NCBI GenBank assembly: GCA_016787785.1
Contig: JAEUTO010000006.1
Coordinates: forward strand, 744,001 to 808,000
From: Bacteroidia bacterium
Lineage (GTDB): Bacteria; Bacteroidota; Bacteroidia; B-17B0; Aurantibacillaceae
Direction of reading: 5' to 3'
DNA length: 64,000 nt
This document shows positions 45,178 through 52,447 of this stretch, in pieces. Below the pieces are notes generated by a model. That model was not told the origin of the DNA, made no database searches, and was given only the letters and a program-made list of their open reading frames with translations. A program made the translations under genes and the position numbers. Position 1 is the stretch's first letter; each line of letters opens with the position of its first letter.

Positions 45178-46452
45178 CTAATTGCCAATTTCCCATTTTA
45201 ACCAAGTCGATAATTGTTTAAATACCTCCTGTTTTTCTGAGTCTGATAGATTTTCAATTCGGCTTTTGTGGCAACCTCCTTTAACAATAACCTTCATGCA
45301 TTTGTTACTTTTTAATATAGGTTGAGCCCCTGTATAAGGATCATGTTCACCATATACGAATATTATCTTGCTTGTTTTCGGATCGTTAATGAATTTGTTT
45401 ATAGAATTCAAATAGGTATTATCAAATGTTGAGGCAGAGCTGTCGGGTACAAAAACAGCATTGGAATAGTTATCACTCGAAAGCCATTTTTCAAAATCAC
45501 TTAAATCATATTCATAATATCCAAGTTCGTGATAAAACATATAAAAGGAAGGTTCAAGTTTTACCGAAAAACCATCTGAATAAAACTTCGGAGGAACTAC
45601 ACTTACAATCTCTTCGATTATTTTCTGCGGGCTTGAATTAGTATCAGGTATCAGTTTACAATCGAAACAATTTTGAAAAAAGGCAAAAGGATATTCTAAT
45701 AAAATGTATTCAAATGCTTTCTCCGTGCCAATTTTATTGAAAGTATACTTTTTATCTTGAACATATTTTTCAAACTCTTTCATTAGCATTTCTTTATTTC
45801 TGAAAGCAAAAACTTGAAATTTCTTAACTTTCTTACCGCATTCAGTATTTAATTCTGACTTCAAATATTCTGTTATTCGACTATCATTGATTTCATTTTT
45901 TATTGGGGTTACGTATGCGATAGTTGCGTCTGCTTCTTCAGGAAAAAACATTTTATATGCAATAGCGGTTTGACCACTTTTACTTGCTCCTGTTGTCAGC
46001 CATTTCCCTTTAAATACTTTTCCAAGCAACTCTCTGATATGATGCAAATCGTAAACAGCTTGTTTGATTGTAAGAAAATTCCAATTTAAACTATCAGGTT
46101 TTGATTTTCCAAAATACCGATGTTCTATATCAATTACATTGCAATCTCTAATAAACACAGGTTTAGCTATCTTTCCTAAAGCGTATCCCTCTGTAAACAT
46201 TGCCACAGGAGCTTGTGTATTATTAAATCCAAGAATAACTTGTTGGCTAAAAGTTTTACTTGTAGGGTTGAAATGGTCAATCGGCTGTTCAACCATTATT
46301 TCAAAGCATTCAAGAAATTCAGAATTCTTAATTTCTTTTACTGTTAACCCTTTAATAAGCTCTAACTTACTCTTAATCGATTGCTGTCCTATAAGAAAAA
46401 CAGGCAACAATAAATAGATTAAAACAATATAAGTTCTTCGAAATTTTCGCAT
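45178..46452 (-). CDS. exported S28/S37-type serine aminopeptidase
   Basis: A 424-residue protein with signal peptide (RRTYIVLIYLLLPVFLIGQ), start at 46452 (MRKFRR) chosen because the upstream part of the longer frame runs through the terminator hairpin at 46471-46510. Peptidase hallmarks: QPIDHFNP near the N-terminus, the nucleophile Ser in TGASKSGQTA (about residue 156), the Asp in YGEHDPYTG (about 370) and the His in GGCHKSRI (about 393), an alpha/beta-hydrolase triad. This fits the PS-10 (S37)/S28 families, which release N-terminal tripeptides or cleave after Pro. It is flanked on both sides by copies of a 62-bp module with a terminator. Confidence 0.82.
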   Translation of the reverse strand: MRKFRRTYIVLIYLLLPVFLIGQQSIKSKLELIKGLTVKEIKNSEFLECFEIMVEQPIDHFNPTSKTFSQQVILGFNNTQAPVAMFTEGYALGKIAKPVFIRDCNVIDIEHRYFGKSKPDSLNWNFLTIKQAVYDLHHIRELLGKVFKGKWLTTGASKSGQTAIAYKMFFPEEADATIAYVTPIKNEINDSRITEYLKSELNTECGKKVKKFQVFAFRNKEMLMKEFEKYVQDKKYTFNKIGTEKAFEYILLEYPFAFFQNCFDCKLIPDTNSSPQKIIEEIVSVVPPKFYSDGFSVKLEPSFYMFYHELGYYEYDLSDFEKWLSSDNYSNAVFVPDSSASTFDNTYLNSINKFINDPKTSKIIFVYGEHDPYTGAQPILKSNKCMKVIVKGGCHKSRIENLSDSEKQEVFKQLSTWLKWEIGN

Positions 46453-46470
46453 GTATTTATGTAAAAATAC

Positions 46471-46510
46471 AAATAAAAAAAGGTCACTCAGTTTCCTTAA
46501 GTGACCTTTT
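46471..46510 (-). terminator. terminator of the redox operon (copy B module)
   Basis: AAAAGGTCACT (46478-46488) pairs perfectly with AGTGACCTTTT (46500-46510), with T-rich sequence following on the minus strand. It ends transcription of the operon upstream and isolates the aminopeptidase gene. Confidence 0.85.
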
Positions 46511-46540
46511 GTTCCTTTAAGAGCCATTTAGCGCCCTTTT

Positions 46541-46602
46541 GTACCCTACGGGTTGGATTTATCGAACTTTTTGGATGATTTTCAGCGGCTTAGGATTTTG
46601 AT
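46541..46602. repeat. conserved 62-bp module, copy B
   Basis: Begins GTACCCTACGGGTTGGAT and matches copy A at 45098. On the minus strand it reads as a possible peptide end PLKIIQKVR before TAA, then ACCC-GTA-GGGT. The hairpins next to the two copies are unrelated in sequence, although their cores are conserved. Confidence 0.8.
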
Positions 46603-46633
46603 GAATCTTCTCAAATCGGATATTTGACTTAGT

Positions 46634-46660
46634 ATAATGTTATAACAATTATAACATTAT
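46634..46660. repeat. AT-rich 27-bp palindrome at the end of a hypothetical gene
   Basis: ATAATGTTATAA-CAA-TTATAACATTAT has perfect 12-bp arms and a 3-nt centre. It overlaps the stop codon of the 46657-46959 gene. There is no T-run, so it is not a standard terminator. Confidence 0.7.
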
Positions 46661-46959
46661 CTATATTTTAGTTTTTCCAGTAATTCATTGGTAATTTCAT
46701 CTGAACTAGTGCCATATCCATTAATTAAAATTCCTTTCAATCGATGTTTATCTGAGGAAATTGCGTAAATAATGCTCTCTTCGTCTGGATCAGAATCAGC
46801 CTCAAATCGAAAAGATTTATCAATTTCAAATTCATTATGAAAAATCTTGAATTCACCATTTCTACATTCAATACAATTTTGTTTAAGATTAAAATCTTCA
46901 ACATACCCTTGTAAACGAAGCCCATTAATTGCATCTATTAAATTTGAGTAGTTTTCCAT
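46657..46959 (-). CDS. conserved Bacteroidota hypothetical protein (often misnamed PRPP synthetase)
   Basis: A 100-residue protein that I recognise as a small conserved Bacteroidota family often carrying the wrong name phosphoribosylpyrophosphate synthetase: LIDAINGLRLQGYVEDFNLK, then QNCIECRNGEF, FEIDKSFRFEADSDPDEESI, IYAISS and KGILINGYGTSSDEITNELL. There is no PRPP-synthetase motif, so that name should not be used. The function is unknown. It is the last gene of the AraC-linked operon, 36 bp after the small membrane protein. Confidence 0.8.
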   Translation of the reverse strand: MENYSNLIDAINGLRLQGYVEDFNLKQNCIECRNGEFKIFHNEFEIDKSFRFEADSDPDEESIIYAISSDKHRLKGILINGYGTSSDEITNELLEKLKYR

Positions 46960-46995
46960 ATGTTTTTTGAAATAAATATTTAAAGTTACATTTAT

Positions 46996-47211
46996 TTAAC
47001 GCTTTAACCAACCTGAAAGCATTTTTTGCAAAATAGGCATCAAAATGAAAACCATTATTGGAACTAATACAACAGTTATTGTTAACGTGCGTAACGGAAT
47101 GAATTCAATTTTGCTTAAATACTTTCCAAATACTAAAAAAACAGAGGTTATTAAAGGATAAATTGCAAGCCAAATTAATATTGCCATTTTCCATTTTTTG
47201 GGTGGTTTCAT
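46996..47211 (-). CDS. small two-helix membrane protein (monooxygenase-tail-like)
   Basis: A 71-residue protein with a basic N-terminus and two transmembrane helices: MAILIWLAIYPLITSVFLVF and TLTITVVLVPIMVFILMPIL. The pattern PPKKWKMA-WLAIYPL-PLRTL-MPIL matches the C-terminal membrane region found in antibiotic-biosynthesis-monooxygenase (ABM) proteins. Here it is encoded without the ABM domain. It is in the redox operon between the cupin gene and the conserved hypothetical gene. Confidence 0.7.
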   Translation of the reverse strand: MKPPKKWKMAILIWLAIYPLITSVFLVFGKYLSKIEFIPLRTLTITVVLVPIMVFILMPILQKMLSGWLKR

Positions 47212-47247
47212 ACTTTGATATTTTTAATTAGTGCTTATTAACTTGAA

Positions 47248-47784
47248 TTATATAAATTTGACTTTGTATCGCCCGCAAATTTCAGCAACTTTTGAGTGAT
47301 CAGGAGCCCCTGTCGCAGTATATTTACTTAACTCTTCAAACATGTTTTCGAGTCCTGCTGGAAAAATATTTAAATGAACCTTCGCATTTTTAGTTCCAAC
47401 TACTTTCCAAGTATGTGGAATATTTCTCGGCAAGAAAATCGTATCCCCATCTTTTAATAAGGTCGTTTTACCACTAACCGTAAATTCTACTTCACCTTCA
47501 ATTACATTATATACTTCATCTTCGTTTTCATGAACATGAAGAGGTATTTGTGTGTTTGGTGGATTGTCTAAAAAAATAGCTGCGTACTGTCCATTCGTAT
47601 CTTTACTTGATAGTTTTATTACTTGATGGTCACCAAGGCAATTTAATTTTATACCTTCATTATTAAGAACAATTTTTTCTTTAATAGTATTCATTGCTTT
47701 ATTTTCTTGACCGAAAAGAGTATTACCAAACAAAGCGCCTAGTCCCAAAATCCCTGATGCTTTTATAAATTTCTTTCTATCCAT
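47248..47784 (-). CDS. exported cupin-domain protein
   Basis: A 178-residue protein. The N-terminus MDRKKFIKASGILGLGALFG resembles a Tat/Sec-type leader with a single Arg. The cupin core (about 75-150) has the metal-binding motifs IPLHVHENEDEVYNVIEGEV (two His and Glu) and DTIFLPRNIPHTWKV (His). The substrate is unknown; such single-domain cupins include dioxygenases and isomerases. It lies 20 bp after the pirin gene in the operon. Confidence 0.85.
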   Translation of the reverse strand: MDRKKFIKASGILGLGALFGNTLFGQENKAMNTIKEKIVLNNEGIKLNCLGDHQVIKLSSKDTNGQYAAIFLDNPPNTQIPLHVHENEDEVYNVIEGEVEFTVSGKTTLLKDGDTIFLPRNIPHTWKVVGTKNAKVHLNIFPAGLENMFEELSKYTATGAPDHSKVAEICGRYKVKFI

Positions 47785-47804
47785 ATTATTTATTTTGAAG
47801 ACGT

Positions 47805-48641
47805 TTAGTGCGCATACAATCCATTTTTTGAAACTGCTGAGTATTTGTCCAATATGAAAAATACAAGATCTGCTTTATTGTCTGTTTCAACCGACAACTC
47901 TTCATCTTCAAAAAATATTGCATCACCTTTAGAAAGCTTAATGTCTTTCCCCGGAATAACAATGTTTCCATCAAAGACATATAAATAACCTGATTTTCCT
48001 GATAAGGCTGGCAATGCTACTTTCCCTTTTTCTATGGTCGCATCATACAAGAGTACATCTGTATTTATTTTCAAAGGGGCATCGGATTTTTCATTCCCAC
48101 CAATCAGTCTCCATTTATTAATGCCATGACTTTCTGGTAAGTTTGTAAACTGAACTTTAGGAGGTAACTCGTCTGCTCTTGGACGCATAAAAATTTGTAA
48201 CATTTCTACTGTTTCTCCATCCTCCGGTACACCTTCCTCGTGGTAAAATCCGCTTCCTGAATTCATCATCATTAGATGTTTACTATGAACAGTTTCTACG
48301 TTTCCATTACTATCCTTATGAACCATTTTCCCTTTGCGTAAATAAGATAGAATCTCATCATTATGGTGTAAATGCATTGGCACGAATGTTCCACCTTCAA
48401 GCGTTGCATGATCTATTCTTCCGATTTGATATATTCCGTTATCCTTATGATTTGGAATGTTCTTTCCTAAAGGCAATAACCTGATAATAAATTTGCCTTG
48501 GTTAATAATCCTTTGCTCTGAAGCTCTACTAATGTGTATCATTTTGTTTTCTTTTTTAATGAAAGAAAAAAAAGCGCTGAAAGATATAATTGTAAAACCA
48601 ATAAGTATAAGTTTCGGTGCTTTTTTCTTAAAGTATTTCAT
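47805..48641 (-). CDS. pirin-family bicupin with N-terminal membrane anchor
   Basis: A 278-residue protein. A hydrophobic N-terminal segment (LILIGFTIISFSAFFSFI) precedes the pirin core. First cupin: DHATLEGGTFVPMHLHHNDE with the iron-binding His residues, LSYLRKGKMVHKDSNGN and MNSGSGFYHEEG (Glu ligand). The second half carries GYLYVFDGNIVIPGKDIKLS. Some pirins are quercetinases; most have unknown activity. The membrane leader is unusual for pirins, which are normally cytosolic. A later start at MIHISRASEQ would give a cytosolic form. Confidence 0.85.
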   Translation of the reverse strand: MKYFKKKAPKLILIGFTIISFSAFFSFIKKENKMIHISRASEQRIINQGKFIIRLLPLGKNIPNHKDNGIYQIGRIDHATLEGGTFVPMHLHHNDEILSYLRKGKMVHKDSNGNVETVHSKHLMMMNSGSGFYHEEGVPEDGETVEMLQIFMRPRADELPPKVQFTNLPESHGINKWRLIGGNEKSDAPLKINTDVLLYDATIEKGKVALPALSGKSGYLYVFDGNIVIPGKDIKLSKGDAIFFEDEELSVETDNKADLVFFILDKYSAVSKNGLYAH

Positions 48642-48678
48642 ATAAAGTTAATAGTTATTTTGTTTTTAATTTCGATTT

Positions 48679-49491
48679 TTAGAATGCTGAATCTCCAAGA
48701 TCGGCAGCTACAATACTACCAGTTATTGATTGAGATAAATCAGTACAAAGCATTGCAATAACTCTCGCAATTTCATCAGGATATGCGGTGCGTCCTAATG
48801 GTAGCCTACTTCCGAATACTTGATGAGAATCCACGCCACCAAAAGCTTTATCAAGATCTGCTTTTTGAGAATCCATTCCTGGAGTCTCGGTCATTGTTGG
48901 ACTAACGCCTACAACTCTGATTTCATTTGGACCAAATTCTACTGCCAATGCTCTAGTCATTGCCTCAATACCACCTTTGGAAGCAATATAATGTGGAAGT
49001 CCGGGTACTGTCTTCCAAGCTGTTGTTGAATGAATATTTATTACAACACCTTTTCTTTTTCCTTCAATCATTTTTCTGATGCCTGCTCGAGAACCAAGGA
49101 ATGAGCCAAGAAGATTGATGTCCAATACTTTTCTCCAATCCTCTACTTTAATTGACATTGTATCTGACACAGGATAAATTCCCGCAATGTTACACCAGAT
49201 ATCAAGATGCCCAGTTTCTTTAACTGCAAAGTCCGCTGCATCATTTATACTTTGTTCATCAGGAAGCCTTAGTTGTGTTGCTGATGCCAACAAGCCTTGG
49301 CTTTTGAATATAGCTGCTTCTTTTTGAGCAGTCTCAATATCCATATCTGCAAGAATAACATGTGCTCCAAGTTCTGCGATTCTTTTTGCAGTAGCTAAGC
49401 CAATTCCTTTAGCTCCACCTGTTATAACTGCCGTTTTTCCACTTAGTGAAAACAGCTCACTTAATTTTCTATCTGAAAGATTTGTTAACAT
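48679..49491 (-). CDS. short-chain dehydrogenase/reductase
   Basis: A 270-residue SDR with the NAD(P)-binding TGGAKGIG (about 22-29), an acidic residue after strand 2 (LADMDIE) favouring NAD, NIAGIYP (NAG-type motif), the Ser in INIHSTTAW and the catalytic YIASKGG (Tyr about 168, Lys +4). The substrate is unknown. It is 37 bp before the pirin gene and 58 bp after the old-yellow-enzyme gene, in the same operon. Confidence 0.93.
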   Translation of the reverse strand: MLTNLSDRKLSELFSLSGKTAVITGGAKGIGLATAKRIAELGAHVILADMDIETAQKEAAIFKSQGLLASATQLRLPDEQSINDAADFAVKETGHLDIWCNIAGIYPVSDTMSIKVEDWRKVLDINLLGSFLGSRAGIRKMIEGKRKGVVINIHSTTAWKTVPGLPHYIASKGGIEAMTRALAVEFGPNEIRVVGVSPTMTETPGMDSQKADLDKAFGGVDSHQVFGSRLPLGRTAYPDEIARVIAMLCTDLSQSITGSIVAADLGDSAF

Positions 49492-49549
49492 GATGATTAG
49501 TTTTTAATTGTTAAAATTGATTTTTACTTATTCGAATTATGAATTGACA

Positions 49550-50647
49550 TTAAGCGTTTGCAAATTGTTTTGCTTCTAAAAAAGGATAGTCTGTATATCC
49601 TACCTCTGTGCCACCATACATAGTAGCTCTATCTGCTTGATTTAATTCAGCATTCAATTCAAAACGCTTTGGCAAATCGGGATTTGCTAAAAACAAAGTG
49701 CCATATGAAATGATGCTTGCAATACCTTTTTCAAGTTCTTCTTCACTTGTTTTAGCATCGTATCCGCCATTAGCAATAATTGTATGTTTTGTTAATTTGC
49801 CAAATGTGCCCAATACATTTTTAGGATAATGAGGAAGTTGATCTAAAGGAAAGATAGAGTTCATTAAATGGATGTAAGCCAAAGGCATCTCATCTAATGC
49901 TTTTATCAACTCTGTATATTGTGCTGTAGGATCAGTATGTATAATGCTATTATATGGAATTGTAGGAGAAAGTTTTATTCCAACTTTATCCCCACCAATG
50001 GCATTCACTAATTCTTGCATTACCTCTAAAACAAAACGATTACGATTTTGAATATTTCCTCCATATTCATCTGTTCTATGATTCGAACTTTCTGCTAAGA
50101 ATTGATTTGGAAGGTAACCAAAAGCCGCATGAAGTTCTACACCATCAAAACCTGCTGCTATAGCATTAATTGCAGCCTGCTTGTAATCTTGAATCGTTTG
50201 TTTTACTTCTTCAGTAGTTAAAGCACGTGGCGTTTCATAATCTTTCATTCCGTCTCCAGTAAAGTGTTGTTGTCCTTCAATGGCTACGGCAGAAGGTGCT
50301 ACAGGTAATTCCTCGTTTTTTACAGACGAGTGACCTACACGGCCTGTGTGCCAAAGTTGTGCGTAAATGACACCACCACTTTCATGAACTGATTTTGTTA
50401 CCTTTTTCCAAGCATCAATTTGCTCTTGATTGTATATGCCCGGTGTGTACGGGCTACCAAGTGCTTCTTTAGAGATGTTGATGCCTTCTGAAATAACTAA
50501 TCCGGCAGAGGCTCTTTGTGTGTAATATAAAACAGTTGCATCACCTACAATGCCTTCTCTATTTGCACGACTTCTTGTCATAGGAGCCATTGCCATTCTG
50601 TTTTTTAAGGTTTGATCCCCTAACGTTACTTTTTCTAATTGTTTCAT
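49550..50647 (-). CDS. old yellow enzyme family alkene reductase
   Basis: A 365-residue FMN flavoprotein of the OYE/NemA family that reduces activated C=C bonds with NAD(P)H. Motifs: LKNRMAMAPMTRSRA, AQLWHTGR, FDGVELHAAFGYLPNQFLAE, SSNHRTDEYGG and the C-terminal FLANPDLPKR. At the substrate-anchoring pair (His181/His184 in PETN reductase, His191/Asn194 in OYE1) the sequence has His173 followed by Phe176, so the second H-bond donor is absent. It is the first gene of the operon downstream of araC, with a -7 element and a palindrome upstream. Confidence 0.93.
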   Translation of the reverse strand: MKQLEKVTLGDQTLKNRMAMAPMTRSRANREGIVGDATVLYYTQRASAGLVISEGINISKEALGSPYTPGIYNQEQIDAWKKVTKSVHESGGVIYAQLWHTGRVGHSSVKNEELPVAPSAVAIEGQQHFTGDGMKDYETPRALTTEEVKQTIQDYKQAAINAIAAGFDGVELHAAFGYLPNQFLAESSNHRTDEYGGNIQNRNRFVLEVMQELVNAIGGDKVGIKLSPTIPYNSIIHTDPTAQYTELIKALDEMPLAYIHLMNSIFPLDQLPHYPKNVLGTFGKLTKHTIIANGGYDAKTSEEELEKGIASIISYGTLFLANPDLPKRFELNAELNQADRATMYGGTEVGYTDYPFLEAKQFANA

Positions 50648-50754
50648 GTTATGATTTTTATTAATTTATTATTAAAAATTAGTTGACTTGGCAGTGTATT
50701 CAACTGTTACTAAAAAAATTGCTTCTGATAGTTGTGTTGAACTAAACTACAATA

Positions 50755-50781
50755 CAAAGGTATGGCGGTAGTCTAGGCTAC
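50755..50781 (-). promoter_or_regulatory. promoter and candidate AraC site for the redox operon
   Basis: The minus-strand -7 element is TACCTTTG (50755-50762). Just upstream of it, GTAGTCTAGGCTAC (50768-50781) is palindromic at 12 of 14 positions. AAAGGTA occurs as a direct repeat at 50756-50762 and 50783-50789. The predicted leader to the OYE ATG is about 100 nt. Confidence 0.5.
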
Positions 50782-50826
50782 GAAAGGTACTTTTGGATGA
50801 CAAACTGGTATAAAATGCTGAAAACG

Positions 50827-51690
50827 TTAAATCCCGTTTCTATAGACTAAAGGGCTTAGTCCTGTTTGACTTTTGAAGAATTTGCCGAAATGAGAGGGGT
50901 CTGTGAATTTTAACCTTTCAGCTATTTGTGCGATGGTACTCTGTTTGTTTTGTAATAAGACTTTAGATTCAAGGATTAACATTTCTGAAATCCAATCGCC
51001 TGCTGTTTTGCCACTAGCTTCTTTTACGGCTGCTGATAAGTGTTTTGGAGTAACAAATAATTTTTCGGCATAAAAAGTAAGTTGACGCTCTTCGATAAAA
51101 TACTTAGTTAGTAGCATTTTAAATTCCTGCAAAAGAAGTTCATTACGAGAGCCAACATTAGTTTGAGCCTTGCTTCTGCTACTATTGATATCTTCCAATT
51201 CATTTAGTAAAATATAAATGAAACTTCTTATGATGTCAGATGAGTGTGGTGCCGTATCTTGTGCCTTTTGCTCTACTTGTTGAAAGTAGGTTAGAAATTT
51301 TTGATATTGAATCTCATCTAAATCAATAATATGTTGGTCTTTTTGCTCTAAGAAATCAAACTTATCTAGAAAATGTATGTTCGCCTGATTTTTCAGAAAG
51401 TAATCTTTGTCGAAAAAAATAACTGTAGCCTTTTTTATTTTGTTGGTATCTAAAAATCTGCGTATTACTCCTGGGGCAATAACAAAAACAGAAGGCGCTT
51501 TTGCATGATGAAAAAAGAGATTTGTCTCAAGTTGCATCTCTCCTTCGATTAATAAACAAATTGCATAATGATCAATCCGATGTGATTCTGTAGGTATAGA
51601 AGTGTTTTCCATATGGTGCACAAAATAGTGCGCTCCATTTTTAACAGGAGAATGATCCTTCTCTTCACTTATATTTTTATCAGATTTCAA
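50827..51690 (-). CDS. AraC-family transcriptional regulator
   Basis: A 287-residue regulator. The N-terminal cupin-like sensor domain spans about 25-170 (RIDHYAICLLIEGEMQLETN, VFVIAPGVIRRFLDTNKI). The C-terminal AraC HTH pair spans about 185-285: FYAEKLFVTPKHLSAAVKEA, then SGKTAGDWISEMLILESKVL, STIAQIAERLKFTDPSHFGK and FFKSQTGLSPLVYR. No ATG precedes the sensor domain; the start is TTG at 51690 or an internal Met 26 codons later. It probably controls the OYE-SDR-pirin-cupin genes immediately downstream. Confidence 0.92.
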   Translation of the reverse strand: MKSDKNISEEKDHSPVKNGAHYFVHHMENTSIPTESHRIDHYAICLLIEGEMQLETNLFFHHAKAPSVFVIAPGVIRRFLDTNKIKKATVIFFDKDYFLKNQANIHFLDKFDFLEQKDQHIIDLDEIQYQKFLTYFQQVEQKAQDTAPHSSDIIRSFIYILLNELEDINSSRSKAQTNVGSRNELLLQEFKMLLTKYFIEERQLTFYAEKLFVTPKHLSAAVKEASGKTAGDWISEMLILESKVLLQNKQSTIAQIAERLKFTDPSHFGKFFKSQTGLSPLVYRNGI

Positions 51691-51806
51691 TGAAGTATTG
51701 TAGTTTACTAGAATTAGCTGAATATATAGTTCAAATATAACAATTCAGTTTTAAGTCGAAGTATTGTAATTTCTTAGAATACAATAGATAATCAATCAAT
51801 TTTTTG

Positions 51807-51986
51807 TCAAAATTCCAGCAATCTTTCTTTTTCTTTAATTGATTTTTGATGTAGTTCGTAAAACAGAATTGATAAAGCTTCAAGACTAGCGATTGTTTCT
51901 TCAGCCATTTCATCTGTAAAATTTTCAAATCCGGGATATGATTTTAATTCATCAATACTTAATCGTTTTTTAGGGTTTGAATTCAT
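51807..51986 (-). CDS. small hypothetical protein, 59 residues
   Basis: A short ORF that reads MNSNPKKRLSIDELKSYPGF, then ENFTDEMAEETIASLEALSI and a Lys/Glu-rich helix ending ERLLEF. It starts with ATG and has a normal acidic/helical composition. I recall small proteins of this type (IEELKxFxGFENxTDEEAE) in Bacteroidota, often near integrated elements, but no function is known. A competing frame at 51731-51928 gives a Lys/Leu/Tyr-rich, unlikely product and is rejected. Confidence 0.6.
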   Translation of the reverse strand: MNSNPKKRLSIDELKSYPGFENFTDEMAEETIASLEALSILFYELHQKSIKEKERLLEF

Positions 51987-52000
51987 GTTTCAGTTTAGTT

Positions 52001-52025
52001 TTGGGGTGAACCGGACTCTAACTCG
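52001..52025 (-). other. tRNA-3'-end-like fragment
   Basis: The minus strand reads GCGAGTTAGAGTCCGGTTCA then CCCC. The right part (TTnGAGTCCGGT TCACCCC) looks like the T-loop, T-stem and acceptor 3' end of a tRNA, but the 5' stem GCGAG does not pair with CCGGT and no tRNA body is present. It may be a relic attachment site. Confidence 0.3.
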
Positions 52026-52131
52026 CAATTGCTTCACTATCAATACAACTAGAAATTCGGATTATTTAAGCACTAAAATATCGAAATGATTTTTTATTTG
52101 AAATTCCTTGATTCTACTGGAGTTTAGAAAC

Positions 52132-52161
52132 AAAAAAGCAGACTATCAAAAGATAGTCTGC
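52132..52161 (-). terminator. intrinsic terminator of the tRNA-Leu gene
   Basis: GCAGACTATC (52138-52147) pairs perfectly with GATAGTCTGC (52152-52161) over AAAA, followed on the minus strand by TTTTTTG. Confidence 0.9.
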
Positions 52162-52166
52162 TTCAG

Positions 52167-52247
52167 TACCCAGGAGGAGACTCGAACTCCCACACCTTGC
52201 GGCATACGCACCTCAAGCGTACTTGTATACCATTCCAACACCTGGGC
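52167..52247 (-). tRNA. tRNA-Leu (anticodon GAG)
   Basis: 81 nt on the minus strand. Acceptor stem GCCCAGG/CCTGGGT (one G-U pair), anticodon stem TACGC/GCGTA with loop TTGAGGT (anticodon GAG, reading CUC/CUU), a long class II variable arm (TGCCGCAAGGTG) and T-arm GGGAG TTCGAGT CTCCT. The discriminator is A. CCA is not encoded. A terminator follows 6 nt downstream. Confidence 0.93.
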
Positions 52248-52341
52248 ATCGTATACTTCCCGTTAACAAACGGGACAAACACTAGAGTTTACAGCCTAAA
52301 AGGCTATATTTGAGGGCAAAATTATAAAAATGTGCCGGTAT

Positions 52342-52375
52342 TTTGCGGTTTTTAAACAATTTATTTATATATTTG
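52342..52375 (+). promoter_or_regulatory. promoter of rplS
   Basis: TTTG (52342-52345), a 22-bp spacer and TATATTTG (52368-52375). The transcript start near 52381 gives a leader of about 65 nt, with a small hairpin TTTAC-ACTAG-GTAAA at 52399-52413. Confidence 0.6.
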
Positions 52376-52447
52376 CGTCCCTATTTCAAAGCCGCTGTTT
52401 ACACTAGGTAAAGTATGCTGGAAATAATAACTTAAATATTTTACAAA

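Noticed and set aside
45036-46560. Integron attC sites around the aminopeptidase gene
   Set aside because: GTTAGAT/GTTGGAT fit the GTTRRRY core and an ATTTAAC lies upstream in copy A, but copy B has no matching RYYYAAC partner and no integron integrase is in the window. The repeats are reported instead as an unexplained module.
46657-46959. Phosphoribosylpyrophosphate synthetase
   Set aside because: The family is often given this name, but the 100-residue protein has no PRPP-binding motif or P-loop and is far too short.
51731-51928. 65-codon minus-strand open frame
   Set aside because: It overlaps the more plausible 59-residue ORF at 51807-51986 in another frame and has an improbable Lys/Leu/Tyr/Cys composition.
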